This document shows, one piece after another, positions 1 to 8,636 of a stretch of DNA of 64,000 bases. Under the pieces are notes generated by a model. The model did not search any database and was not told where the DNA came from. It saw only the letters and a program-made list of their open reading frames with translations. The stretch is taken from contig OY762063.1 of assembly GCA_963665075.1 (NCBI GenBank), forward strand, positions 2,108,001 to 2,172,000, written 5' to 3'. Position numbers and translations under genes: made by a program. Position 1 is the stretch's first letter; each line of letters opens with the position of its first letter. Source of the DNA: JAPULR01 sp963665075. GTDB taxonomy: Bacteria; Chloroflexota; Dehalococcoidia; Lucifugimonadales; GCA-2712585.

Positions 1-1014
1 GTGGGGGTAGTCGGAACCCCAGATTACGTTGTCCTCGCCGACCATCGGGAGGAACTGCGGCACGCCGATTTCGTGCTGGTAAGTCGTGTACCCCTGGCGA
101 CTCCAGTACTCGCTGGGCTTATTGGGCAGCTTGCCGCTCATCGCGTCGAGCCGGTCCTCGTACTCCTCGTCCATCCGGTTCAGCACGTGGGGCAGCCAGG
201 TCACCCCGCATTCTCCCAGCACGAACTTCAACCCCGGATATCGCTCGCAGGCGCCGGAGAAGATGACGCTGGCCAGGTATTCCGCGCCCGCCACCTGGAA
301 CAGGCTGATCTTCGTCAACCGGTACTCCAGATCGTACTCCTTCTCCATTTCCGCGTCGTTCGGCTCCCGGACGTTCGGGCCGGTAGTATGGAAGGAAATC
401 GGCACCCCGGTTTCCGCCGCGGCCTCCCAGAAGGGGTCCCAATCCCGATGCCAGATGGGTTTGACGGCGGTGGCGACGGCGAAGTCCGCGCCCTTCAGCC
501 CCAGCTTGGCGGCGCGGCGAATCTCCGCGGCGGCGGCCTTCGGGTCGTGGTTGGGGATGCAGGCCAGCGCGGCCCACGTGCCGGGTCGGGAGTCGCAGAA
601 ATCGGCGGCCCACGAGTTGTAAATCTCGTATACAACGCTGGTCATCTGGGGGTCTTCGAAGCGCAATCCAACGCCCAGAATTCCGTAGATCACCTCCGCC
701 TCAATCCCGTCAATCTGCATGTCCCTGTACCGAAGCTCCGGCGTCGTCGGATGCGGCCCGCCTTCGTAGAAGCCGGCGTCGTACATCTCGTCGATGTGCT
801 TCGACTGGCCGCGGGTGGGCTTGGTGAAGCCGAATCCCAAGCCGCCGTAGACGCCCAGGTCCTTCCCCTCGGCGAACCAGTGAGGTCCGGAGTCGGTTTC
901 GACGACGCGGGGTACGGCGTCCCTGTATTGGGCCGGCGCGTTTTCCAGAAACACGTTCCCCGGCATCCACGTCATGTCGATGTGCGAGTCTCCCGAAATC
1001 AGCTTGTAGTCCAT
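1..1014 (-). CDS. Amidohydrolase-2 family metal-dependent hydrolase (3' end cut)
   Basis: The protein reads from an ATG at 1014 and runs off the left edge with 338 codons and no stop. It is an amidohydrolase-2 (TIM-barrel) protein. The N-terminus has the SGDSHID metal-site motif (His11), the middle has an FHTTGPN segment with a likely metal-ligand His, and the last visible residues are WGSDYPH, the family's metal-site Asp motif. A purine-rich stretch just upstream (GGAAAGGGG) serves as ribosome site. Relatives hydrolyse or decarboxylate aromatic or cyclic acids, but the substrate cannot be read here. Two further full-length members of this family lie at 18324 and 26860. Confidence 0.85.
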   Translation of the reverse strand, partial: MDYKLISGDSHIDMTWMPGNVFLENAPAQYRDAVPRVVETDSGPHWFAEGKDLGVYGGLGFGFTKPTRGQSKHIDEMYDAGFYEGGPHPTTPELRYRDMQIDGIEAEVIYGILGVGLRFEDPQMTSVVYEIYNSWAADFCDSRPGTWAALACIPNHDPKAAAAEIRRAAKLGLKGADFAVATAVKPIWHRDWDPFWEAAAETGVPISFHTTGPNVREPNDAEMEKEYDLEYRLTKISLFQVAGAEYLASVIFSGACERYPGLKFVLGECGVTWLPHVLNRMDEEYEDRLDAMSGKLPNKPSEYWSRQGYTTYQHEIGVPQFLPMVGEDNVIWGSDYPH

Positions 1015-1466
1015 GATTGCCCCCTTTCCGGTTTGCGGCGGTTCAACGCTTGGGCGTTACGGGTTTTCTAACACTATGTGGGCGGATAGTCAACGAGGGG
1101 CGAGTGGGTGGGCGGCGGTTAATGATATTTTACATCTATAATTGATGGGACTTTTGACGCTTTTCGGCATTCGTTTTCAAAACGAATATAAGGAATTTTG
1201 CGTGTTTCTCGTTTCATTCCTGTGGGGAAACGAGTCCAGACAAGATGATAATGTATCGCAAAAGACGGATAGTTGAGGCATAGCGGATTTGTTCATGGAT
1301 GTAGGTTAGCAGGATGGGGGGATTGTTGGCAATGGAAAAGTGTCAATTAGGGATGGCGAGATTCTTCGCTTCGTTCAGAATGACAGGTGGGGGCAGAATG
1401 AGAAGTGGGGGATGATGGTGGGGTTGTGGGGGTTTGTGGGGTGTTTTATAGTATGGGCGGATTTGA
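1015..1466. other. Intergenic region with two hairpins and one dispersed repeat
   Basis: No convincing gene. It is visibly AT-richer than its neighbours. It holds a perfect inverted repeat at 1169-1187 (ATTCGTTTT and its complement around one C) and a second at 1208-1234 (CTCGTTTC...GAAACGAG). It ends in a copy of the GAGATTCTTCGC...AGAATGACAG repeat at 1349-1387. Around 1275-1335 the sequence weakly resembles the long element at 25111, perhaps as a decayed relative. Confidence 0.6.
1349..1387. repeat. Dispersed GAGATTCTTCGC/AGAATGACAG repeat
   Basis: The sequence GAGATTCTTCGCTTCGTTCA followed by GAATGACAGG has relatives in opposite orientation at 47657-47686 and, more diverged, at 53735-53775. 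All sit between genes. The ends form an imperfect palindrome. Confidence 0.6.
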
Positions 1467-2342
1467 ATGGGAGGCCGAAGGGGTTTGTCGCAAGAGTATT
1501 TGATAGTCGAGCGGGAGGAAGGCGTGCTGACGTTGACGCTGCACGACCCTCCCACCCGCAACGCGCTGGGGCCGGAGATGGTCGCGGCGCTTAACGAGGA
1601 GTTGGACCGGTTCGACGCCAACCCGAAAGACAGGGTTTTGCTGCTGACGGGGACTGAGCCGTCCTTCTGCTCAGGGGCGAACGTGCGCCGGTTCAACCAG
1701 TCCATCGAAGAAGAATCGGACGAGGGCGAGACTACGCCAGCCCCGCAATCAGGGTCGGCGTGGAACAGCCTCGACGCGGAAATGGGCAAACCCCGCGACG
1801 TGGACCCCACCTCCGGCGCGCTGATGCCCCTTCGTCTGCATCGTCTCAAGAAGCCAAGCATCGCGGCGGTGAACGGGTACGCCATCGGCGTCGGCATGGG
1901 ACTGGCTCTTGCGTGCGACGTGCGTATTGCCTCGGAACGCGCTATATTCTCCGAAGCCTTCGTCCGCATGGGGCTCGTGCCCGGCGACGGCAGCTGTTGG
2001 CAACTTCCGCGCCTCATCGGATTGAGCCACACCTTTCTCCTCCAGTACACCGGCGACCGGCTCGACGGCGACGAAGCCTACCGCATTGGCCTCGTCAGCC
2101 GCGTCTATGCCCACGAGGAATTGATGAGGTCCGCTAAGGAGTTGGCGCTGCGGATGGCTCAGGGCGCCACCTATGCGATGTCGCTCACCAAGTACATGGT
2201 GCAGAAATCCCTGGACATGGGCTTGGAGGAGAGCCTGGAGATGGCCCACGCCGCCCAGGAGTTGGCGCGGCGCACGTCGGACCACCGGGAGGCCGTCCGA
2301 GCGTTTCTTGAGAAGCGGAAGCCCAGGTTTACGGGTTCGTAG
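1467..2342 (+). CDS. Enoyl-CoA hydratase/isomerase (crotonase) family protein
   Basis: A crotonase-fold protein of 291 residues, the first gene of a five-gene acyl-CoA operon. It has the CoA-binding SGANVRRF region, NGYAIGVGMGLALACD (oxyanion-hole helix) and FSEAFVRMGLVPGDGS. Aligned with mitochondrial hydratase, the Glu164 equivalent is present (FSEAF) but Glu144 is replaced by Gly, so the reaction may not be classical hydration. An insertion of about 30 residues follows the first oxyanion segment. The ATG at 1467 is taken; a TTG at 1485 preceded by GGGAGG would give a more typical N-terminus (MSQEYLIV). The acyl substrate is unknown. Confidence 0.88.
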   Translation: MGGRRGLSQEYLIVEREEGVLTLTLHDPPTRNALGPEMVAALNEELDRFDANPKDRVLLLTGTEPSFCSGANVRRFNQSIEEESDEGETTPAPQSGSAWNSLDAEMGKPRDVDPTSGALMPLRLHRLKKPSIAAVNGYAIGVGMGLALACDVRIASERAIFSEAFVRMGLVPGDGSCWQLPRLIGLSHTFLLQYTGDRLDGDEAYRIGLVSRVYAHEELMRSAKELALRMAQGATYAMSLTKYMVQKSLDMGLEESLEMAHAAQELARRTSDHREAVRAFLEKRKPRFTGS

Positions 2343-2351
2343 CGGCGTCTT

Positions 2352-3587
2352 ATGAATTTTGAATTGACCTTCACCACAGAGCAGGAAGCCTTCCGTGTCG
2401 AGGTTCGTTCGTGGCTCGACGAGAACGCTCCCAAGGAAATGGAGCATCCCGCCGACCCCGGCCAACTGTCGGCGGAGGGATACCGGAAGCAGCGACAATT
2501 GGGTCGCGACTTGGGGGAGAAGGGTTGGCTGTATCCGACCTATCCTTCCGAATACGGCGGCGGAGGTCTCTCGGCGGAAGAGGCGCTCATTATCGAGCAG
2601 GAGTTGGACCGTCACGGATTCACCCTCCCGCCCTACTACGACTCTGGCGGCAAGCTCGGTGCCGCTTCCATCATGGTCTGGGGCACGGAGGAGCAGAAGC
2701 GGCATTTTCTGCCTTCCATATTCCGGGGCGAAGTCCGCACGTGGCAGCTTCTGACCGAACCGGAGGCGGGTTCCGACCTTGCCAACGTCCAGACCACCGC
2801 CCGTCGCGACGGCGACGAATACGTCATCAACGGGCAGAAGATCTACGTGGGCAGCACCCACGGGGCGGAGATGTCGTGGATACTGGTCAACACGGATCCC
2901 GGCGGTGCGCGCCATCAGAATCTCAGCTGGTTCATGGTTCCGATGGACCTGCCCGGCGTGAGTTGGGCGCCGATGGACCTGCTGTTTGCGGGGAACGAAC
3001 GGGGGGCGGCCAGCGGGCATAAGCAGACGGTGTACTTCGAGAACGTAAGGCTTCCCGCCTTCAATCTCATCGGCGGGGAGAACAACGGTTGGCGCGTGGC
3101 CGGCACCCACCTGGAGTTGGAGCACGGGTTGATGCAGACTTCCCTTCGGGGGGATAGCCTCTGGGAGCGGGTGGTTCGGCTTTACACGGAAGCGCAAGAA
3201 AGATGCGAACCCATCATGGACTGCCCCGACGCTTCCACACTGCTTGCCGATATGTACATCGACTCGCAGATTGGGCGTCTGCTGCACATGCGGAATTACT
3301 GGCTACAGCGCACGGGGAGGCCCGTCACGTATCACGGGCCGCAGGCGTATCTTCACGTGAAGCGGTCGGCGTTGCGAACGGCCAAGGCCCTGCACAAGCT
3401 GTTCGGCCCCTACGCGCTTACCACCGACGCCGACGTTGGTCTGGAAGATGGGCACGTAGAAGTGCAGCAGAGGGGGAGCATCGTGGCCCAGCATCCGGGC
3501 GGCACGGTGGAGATTCAGAAGGTGATAATGGCGCGGCGGTTGGGCATCGGGCGGGCTGAACCGCAGAAGTCCGGCAGGCTGAAGTAA
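2352..3587 (+). CDS. Acyl-CoA dehydrogenase family protein (first of a pair)
   Basis: A 411-residue flavoprotein that should oxidise or reduce an acyl-CoA at the alpha-beta bond. The N-terminal helical domain is followed by the FAD/substrate signature TEPEAGSDLAN (residues 135-145), NGQKIYVG in the beta domain, and a C-terminal GGTVEIQKVIMARRLG segment. It has no Glu at the usual C-terminal catalytic-base position. The gene starts 9 bases after the crotonase stop and ends immediately before the second dehydrogenase. Adjacent unequal dehydrogenases often form alpha2beta2 enzymes, so this could be the partner subunit (inference). Confidence 0.92.
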   Translation: MNFELTFTTEQEAFRVEVRSWLDENAPKEMEHPADPGQLSAEGYRKQRQLGRDLGEKGWLYPTYPSEYGGGGLSAEEALIIEQELDRHGFTLPPYYDSGGKLGAASIMVWGTEEQKRHFLPSIFRGEVRTWQLLTEPEAGSDLANVQTTARRDGDEYVINGQKIYVGSTHGAEMSWILVNTDPGGARHQNLSWFMVPMDLPGVSWAPMDLLFAGNERGAASGHKQTVYFENVRLPAFNLIGGENNGWRVAGTHLELEHGLMQTSLRGDSLWERVVRLYTEAQERCEPIMDCPDASTLLADMYIDSQIGRLLHMRNYWLQRTGRPVTYHGPQAYLHVKRSALRTAKALHKLFGPYALTTDADVGLEDGHVEVQQRGSIVAQHPGGTVEIQKVIMARRLGIGRAEPQKSGRLK

Positions 3588-4700
3588 TTGCTGGACCTCG
3601 CCCTAACCCAAAGCCAGGAGATGCTCCGCGCCGCCGCCCGCGAGATGGTCGAGCGCGAGTATTCCAAGGAAGTTCTTCTCCAACTGGAGTCGGACGACGG
3701 GGAGTTGGAACGATCTCTTTGGGATAAAACGGCGTCGGCGGGCTGGCCGGGGATTCTCATCCCGGCGAAGTACGGCGGGGAAGGTGGCTCCCTAACTGAC
3801 GCCGCCGTTATCCTGGAGGAGTTGGGACGCGGGCCGGCGCCGGGGATTTTCTTTTCCACGGCGGTTCTTGGCGTTCTGTCGTTGTTGGAGGCAAGCTCTG
3901 AAGAACAGCAAGCATCCATTCTCCCCAGGATTGCAACCGGCGAAGCTGGAATCGCCCTCGCCGCCACCGAAGCGCGCTATGTATGGAAGGAGGAGTTGAC
4001 GCGAACCAAGGCCGTGCGTCGAGGGGATGGGTTCGCGCTGAACGGCGTCAAGCTCTTCGTTCAGGACGCGGGAAACGCGAACATTCTCATTTGCACGGCG
4101 ACCCTGGAAGGCGGAGAGGCGGGCCTGTTTCTGGTGGACGTTCCTCTGTCCGGGGTGTCGATTCGACCTTTGCCGGGGTTCTTGTCTGATTCCTTTGAAG
4201 TCAGACTTGATGGCGTAGAGGTTCCTGAATCGGCGTTGATGCCCGGCGGCTGGGATGCGCTGGATAGCGCTGTGCTCAAGGCCCTGCCCGTCCTGTCGGC
4301 CTACCAGGTGGGCGCCTGCGAGCGCGTCTTCGAGATGACGTTGGAATACGCCAACAGCCGCATCCAGTTTGGACTACCCATCGGTCGATTCCAACGGGTA
4401 CAGGATCACGTCATCCAGATTGTCAACCTCAAGGACGCCGCCCGCTGGACCACCTACGAAGCGCTGTGGAAATTAGACGAAAACAAGCCCGACGCCGCAG
4501 CCGCAGTCCACGTCTGCGCGGCGGTGGCAAGGGAGGCGTATTACCAGGCTTGCAACGCCGCCCACGAGGTCCACGCCGGTCTTGGCATCATGCGGGAGTA
4601 CGGGTTGACCCTTCACACCCGTATGTCCAGGACTCTCTATCACTACCTGGGTGACCCGGCCCATCACAAGGCCCGGCTCGCCGCGGAGTTGGGCCTCTAG
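3588..4700 (+). CDS. Acyl-CoA dehydrogenase family protein (second of a pair)
   Basis: A 370-residue acyl-CoA dehydrogenase starting at a TTG that abuts the stop of the preceding dehydrogenase, so the two are probably translationally coupled. The C-terminal domain carries HAGLGIMREYG, in which Glu337 aligns with the catalytic base Glu376 of medium-chain acyl-CoA dehydrogenase. The NGVKLFV segment of the middle domain is also present. Shorter than its neighbour and distantly related to it, this pattern fits the two subunits of heteromeric dehydrogenases such as those of actinobacterial steroid degradation. The substrate is unknown. Confidence 0.9.
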   Translation: MLDLALTQSQEMLRAAAREMVEREYSKEVLLQLESDDGELERSLWDKTASAGWPGILIPAKYGGEGGSLTDAAVILEELGRGPAPGIFFSTAVLGVLSLLEASSEEQQASILPRIATGEAGIALAATEARYVWKEELTRTKAVRRGDGFALNGVKLFVQDAGNANILICTATLEGGEAGLFLVDVPLSGVSIRPLPGFLSDSFEVRLDGVEVPESALMPGGWDALDSAVLKALPVLSAYQVGACERVFEMTLEYANSRIQFGLPIGRFQRVQDHVIQIVNLKDAARWTTYEALWKLDENKPDAAAAVHVCAAVAREAYYQACNAAHEVHAGLGIMREYGLTLHTRMSRTLYHYLGDPAHHKARLAAELGL

Positions 4701-4732
4701 CCACCCTCTCCGGGCTGGCCGGACGATTTCAA

Positions 4733-5956
4733 ATGCTTGCGCCTTACCGAATACTGGATTTGACGGACGGACGGGGCGCCCTATGCGGGCGGGTTCTTGG
4801 AGATTTGGGCGCGGACGTGGTCAAGGTTGAACCGCCCTGGGGTGACGATGCGCGGCGAATCGGCCCCTTCTATAAGGACGACCCTCACCCGGAGAACAGC
4901 CTTTTCTGGGCATTCAACGCCGCCAACAAGCGCAGCGTCACCCTTGACATCGAGTCCGACGATTCCCGGCCTCTGCTTACCCGCCTCATCAAATCCTCCC
5001 ACTTCCTGATTGAATCCTTCCGTCCCGGACACGTGGACTCCCTGGGCCTCAACTACGACGCCGTCAAGCAGATAAACCCGTCCATCATCTACGTTTCGAT
5101 TACCCCCTTCGGCCAGGAGGGCCCCTACGCCGCCTACAAAGCCACCGACCTCATCGGCATGGCCCTGAGCGGCATGATGTACCTGACGGGCGATACTGAC
5201 CGCCCGCCGATCCGAATCTCCACCCCCCAGTTCTGGGCCATCGGGTCGGCTTCGGCGGTGGCGGGCGCAATGATTGCCAACCATCACCGGCTGCTCACCG
5301 GCAAAGGCCAGTACGTCGATGTTTCCTGCCAGCAGGCCGTCGCCCGCTCCCTCTCCCACGCCCCCATGATCTGGGACATGAACCGCATGAACATGCAGCG
5401 GCAAGGCCCCTTCCGTCCCGTGGGCAAGATAAATCTCCGCATAAACTGGGAGTGCGCCGACGGATACGTCAACTTCATCCAGCCCGGCGGGCACACCGGC
5501 GGTCGGAGCATGACTAATCTCTCCAACTGGATGGACGAGGAGGGCGTGGGACATCCGGTTTTGCGGGATACGGATTGGGGAGAAATCGGCTTCGGGCAGC
5601 TTAGTCCTGAACTCGTCGAAGCCATGACGCCGCCGTTGGAACGCTTCTTCATGTCCAAGACTAAGTCCCACCTCGCGGAGCAGGCTTTGGAGCGTCGCAT
5701 CCTCCTTTTCCCCGTCCACGATACGAAGGACGTCTTCAGCTACCCCCAACTGCTGGCGCGGGACTTCTTCCGCGAGGCGGAACTGCCATCTTACACGGAA
5801 AAACCTGAAATCATGAATGCCATCGGTCCCTTCATCGCCACCGGAAGCTTCCGCCGCGCCCCCCGCATCGGCGAGCACAACCGCGAAATATATAAGGACG
5901 AGATGGGGCTGTCCGACGAGGAAATAAATCGTCTCAAGGAGCAAAAAGTCATATGA
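4733..5956 (+). CDS. CaiB/BaiF family III CoA-transferase, catalytic Asp missing
   Basis: A 407-residue family III CoA-transferase. It has the N-terminal ILDLTDGRGALCGRVLGDLGADVVKVEPP motif region, NKRSVTLDI, and GKGQYVDVS. Aligned without gaps to formyl-CoA transferase through TGKGQ, the position of the catalytic aspartate (Asp169 there) is Trp168 here (TPQFWAIG). It overlaps the following paralogue by 4 bases (ATGA), which does keep the Asp. It may be the non-catalytic half of a heteromer, as in the two-subunit benzylsuccinate CoA-transferase, or have another activity. The fold call is secure; the role is inference. Confidence 0.9.
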   Translation: MLAPYRILDLTDGRGALCGRVLGDLGADVVKVEPPWGDDARRIGPFYKDDPHPENSLFWAFNAANKRSVTLDIESDDSRPLLTRLIKSSHFLIESFRPGHVDSLGLNYDAVKQINPSIIYVSITPFGQEGPYAAYKATDLIGMALSGMMYLTGDTDRPPIRISTPQFWAIGSASAVAGAMIANHHRLLTGKGQYVDVSCQQAVARSLSHAPMIWDMNRMNMQRQGPFRPVGKINLRINWECADGYVNFIQPGGHTGGRSMTNLSNWMDEEGVGHPVLRDTDWGEIGFGQLSPELVEAMTPPLERFFMSKTKSHLAEQALERRILLFPVHDTKDVFSYPQLLARDFFREAELPSYTEKPEIMNAIGPFIATGSFRRAPRIGEHNREIYKDEMGLSDEEINRLKEQKVI

Positions 5957-7161
5957 CCGCGGCGCTGGAAGGCTTGAAGGTTCTGGACTTCTGCTGGGTA
6001 GCCATCGGCCCCATGACCACCCGCTACCTGTCCGACTTCGGCGCTACGGTAATCCGGGTAGAGTCCATACATAGAGTTGACACGCTGCGGACGGCGACGC
6101 CCCACAAGGACGGCATTCCGGGCATCAACCGGAGCGGCTACTTCGCCAACTACAACGGCGGCAAGCGGAGCCTGGCCCTCAATATGTCCCAGCCTCGCGC
6201 TCGTGAACTGGCCAGGGAGCTGGCGAAGTGGGCCGACGTGGTCACCGAAAACTTCACCCCCGGCATCATGGAACGTTGGGGCCTCGGCTACGATGATATA
6301 CGTAAATCCAACCCCGGCGTCGTCATGTTCAGCGCCTCCATGCAAGGCCGAGGCGGGCCTTATTCCAACCATCCTGGGTTCGGGCCCGTATTGACCGCAT
6401 TGTCCAGCCACACCCATCTCACGGGTTGGCCCGACAGGACGCCCACCAGCCCCTACGGCGCCTACACCGACTTCCTCTTGCCCCACCTGACCGTCGCAGC
6501 CATCGCCGCCGCTCTCGATAACCGCCGACGCACCGGCGAAGGCTGCCACATAGACTTCTCCCAGCTGGAAGGCTCCCTCTACTTTGTCGCGCCGCCTCTC
6601 ATGGACTACGCCGCCAACGGACGGGTACAAACTCGTCAGGGCAATCGCCACCCCGTTTACGCCCCCCACAACGCCTATCCTTGCGCCGGCGACGACCGCT
6701 GGTGCGCCATCGCCTGCACTAACGCCGACGAATGGCAAGCGTTATGCGGGTTAATGGGCCAACCATCCCTTGCCACAGACCCCAGGTTCGCCCCCGCCGA
6801 TGCGCGCAAGCGGAACGAGGAAGTCTTGGACGAAATCATCGGACGCTGGACGGAGCCGCAGGACGCCTTTCAACTGATGCACCGATGCCAGCAAGCGGGA
6901 GTCCCCGCCGGCGTCGTTGAGACCTGCGAAGACCTGTTCAACGACGAGCAGCTTGCCCACCGGCAGCATTACGTCTTCCTGGAGCACAAGGAGATTGGTC
7001 GCCACGCCTACGACGCCAACTGTTTCACCCTCTCCGAAAGCCCGCCCGTTTACCGGCCCGCACCCCTCCTGGGCGAGCACACCGATTGGGTATTGCGCGA
7101 AATCCTCAACCTCCCCGAGGCGGAGATAGAAAATCTCCACGAGTCGGGAATTCTGAGTTAG
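5953..7161 (+). CDS. CaiB/BaiF family III CoA-transferase, catalytic Asp present
   Basis: A 402-residue family III CoA-transferase expected to move CoA between an acyl-CoA and a free carboxylate through an enzyme-bound anhydride. It has FCWVAIGPMTTRYLSDFGA at the N-terminus, GGKRSLALNM, and AYTDFLLP, whose Asp173 falls on the catalytic aspartate of formyl-CoA transferase. The ATG overlaps the preceding paralogue's stop. The cluster of crotonase, dehydrogenases and CaiB-like transferases recalls the gene content of carnitine (caiABD) and of CoA-dependent ring or side-chain degradation. The 3' end overlaps convergent gltX by 4 bases. Confidence 0.92.
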   Translation: MTAALEGLKVLDFCWVAIGPMTTRYLSDFGATVIRVESIHRVDTLRTATPHKDGIPGINRSGYFANYNGGKRSLALNMSQPRARELARELAKWADVVTENFTPGIMERWGLGYDDIRKSNPGVVMFSASMQGRGGPYSNHPGFGPVLTALSSHTHLTGWPDRTPTSPYGAYTDFLLPHLTVAAIAAALDNRRRTGEGCHIDFSQLEGSLYFVAPPLMDYAANGRVQTRQGNRHPVYAPHNAYPCAGDDRWCAIACTNADEWQALCGLMGQPSLATDPRFAPADARKRNEEVLDEIIGRWTEPQDAFQLMHRCQQAGVPAGVVETCEDLFNDEQLAHRQHYVFLEHKEIGRHAYDANCFTLSESPPVYRPAPLLGEHTDWVLREILNLPEAEIENLHESGILS

Positions 7162-8636
7162 TCTCGCAGCGCCCCTATCGCGCCGCCGATCCGGTCTTTG
7201 CATCGGCCCCGTCCCAACACCTCCATCGTCTCAAACAAAGGCGGCGAAACCCGGCTGGCCGTTGTCGCTACCCGCAGCAGGCTGAAGAACTGCCGCCGCG
7301 AAAGTTCCATCCGTAGCCGTAACTCCTCAAACGCCGCTTCCAGAGCGTCGGTTGAGAAGGCGTCCATTTCGTTTATAAGGGATAGGGATGCTTCCAATGC
7401 GCGTCGCGTGCTCGCAACATCCATGCCCTTCTGAATCAGGTCCTTCGGCACGTGGCCCAGCCCGACCTTGAAGAAGAACTCCGTCCGCTCTGCGGCGTCC
7501 ACCAGCGTCTTCAGCCGGGGTTGAATCAACGGCGCAATCCGGCGCAGATACTCCATGTCAACGGAATCGGGAATCTCCGCCGGCGGAGCAAGCTGCCAGT
7601 AATCGCGAATGCGGGCCGCCAGATCGTCCGGGCTGAGACTCCTGATATAGATGCCGTTCATCCATTCCAGCTTGTCGATGTTGAAAATCGCCCCCGACTT
7701 CACCACCCGTTCCAGCGAAAACGATTCCACCAAAGCCCCGCGGTCGAGAATCTCCGTCCGGTCGTCCAGAGACCATCCCAGCAGCGCCATGAAGTTAATC
7801 ATCGACTCCGGCAGATACCCCATCCCCCGATACTCCAGCAGCGAGGTGGAGCCGTGGCGCTTGGATAGCTTGGAGCGGTCCGGCCCCAGAATCATCGGCA
7901 GGTGTCCGAATTGGGGCGGCTCCAATCCCAGCGCCCCGTACAGCGCAATGTGCCGCGGCGTGCTGGAGAGCCACTCCTCCGCCCGCAGCACGTGCGTAAT
8001 CTCCATCAGGTGGTCGTCCAGCACGTTCGCCAGGTGGTAAGTCGGAAACCCGTCCGACTTGATGATGACGAAGTCGTCCGTCAGGTTGCTTTTCCATTCC
8101 ACATTGCCCCGCACGATGTCGTCTACCGAAATTGTCTCGTCCCGCACCATCTTGAACCGCACCACGGGAACGTTCCCCGCATCTCGATACACTTGAAGCT
8201 CCCGCGCCGACAAGTTTTGACACTTCCCGTCGTACCCGGGGTTCTTCTTCTCCTTCGCCTGCTGCTTGCGCAGCTCCTTCAGCCGCTCCGGCGAGCAGAT
8301 GCAGTAGTAGGCGCAGCCCCGCCCAATCAGGCCTTGCGCCGCCTCGTGGTAGATTTCAAGCCGCTCCGACTGCATATATGGCCCGTAAGTCCCCCCCACT
8401 TCCGGCCCTTCGTCCCAGTCCAGGTTCAGCCACCGCAGCCCCTCCAGAATGCCGTCCACCGCCTCCCGCACCAGCCGGTTCTGGTCCGTGTCTTCAATGC
8501 GAACGACGAAGGCGCCGTTGAAACGCCGGGCGAATAGCCAGTTGAAAAGCGCGGTGCGAACGTTTCCCACGTGGGGCAGCCCCGTGGGGCTGGGCGCGTA
8601 CCGGACGCGGACGGGCTTGTTGTCGATAATGTTCAA
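7158..8636 (-). CDS. gltX: Glutamate--tRNA ligase
   Basis: Charges tRNA-Glu in the cytoplasm. The 492-residue class I synthetase has the HIGH-type motif PSPTGLPHVGN (15-25), cysteines at 108, 112, 114 and 139 that could bind zinc, and the KMSKS-type motif KLSKRHG (256-262). The start is a TTG (8636) overlapping the stop of rluD by one base pair step, with AGGAG ten bases upstream; no in-frame ATG is near. Third gene of lspA-rluD-gltX. Whether it is discriminating or also charges tRNA-Gln cannot be told, since no gatCAB is in view. Confidence 0.96.
   Translation of the reverse strand: MNIIDNKPVRVRYAPSPTGLPHVGNVRTALFNWLFARRFNGAFVVRIEDTDQNRLVREAVDGILEGLRWLNLDWDEGPEVGGTYGPYMQSERLEIYHEAAQGLIGRGCAYYCICSPERLKELRKQQAKEKKNPGYDGKCQNLSARELQVYRDAGNVPVVRFKMVRDETISVDDIVRGNVEWKSNLTDDFVIIKSDGFPTYHLANVLDDHLMEITHVLRAEEWLSSTPRHIALYGALGLEPPQFGHLPMILGPDRSKLSKRHGSTSLLEYRGMGYLPESMINFMALLGWSLDDRTEILDRGALVESFSLERVVKSGAIFNIDKLEWMNGIYIRSLSPDDLAARIRDYWQLAPPAEIPDSVDMEYLRRIAPLIQPRLKTLVDAAERTEFFFKVGLGHVPKDLIQKGMDVASTRRALEASLSLINEMDAFSTDALEAAFEELRLRMELSRRQFFSLLRVATTASRVSPPLFETMEVLGRGRCKDRIGGAIGALRD

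Noticed and set aside
1..1071. 356-codon plus-strand frame at the left edge
   Set aside because: The minus strand encodes an amidohydrolase with proper motifs over the same span; the plus frame has none.
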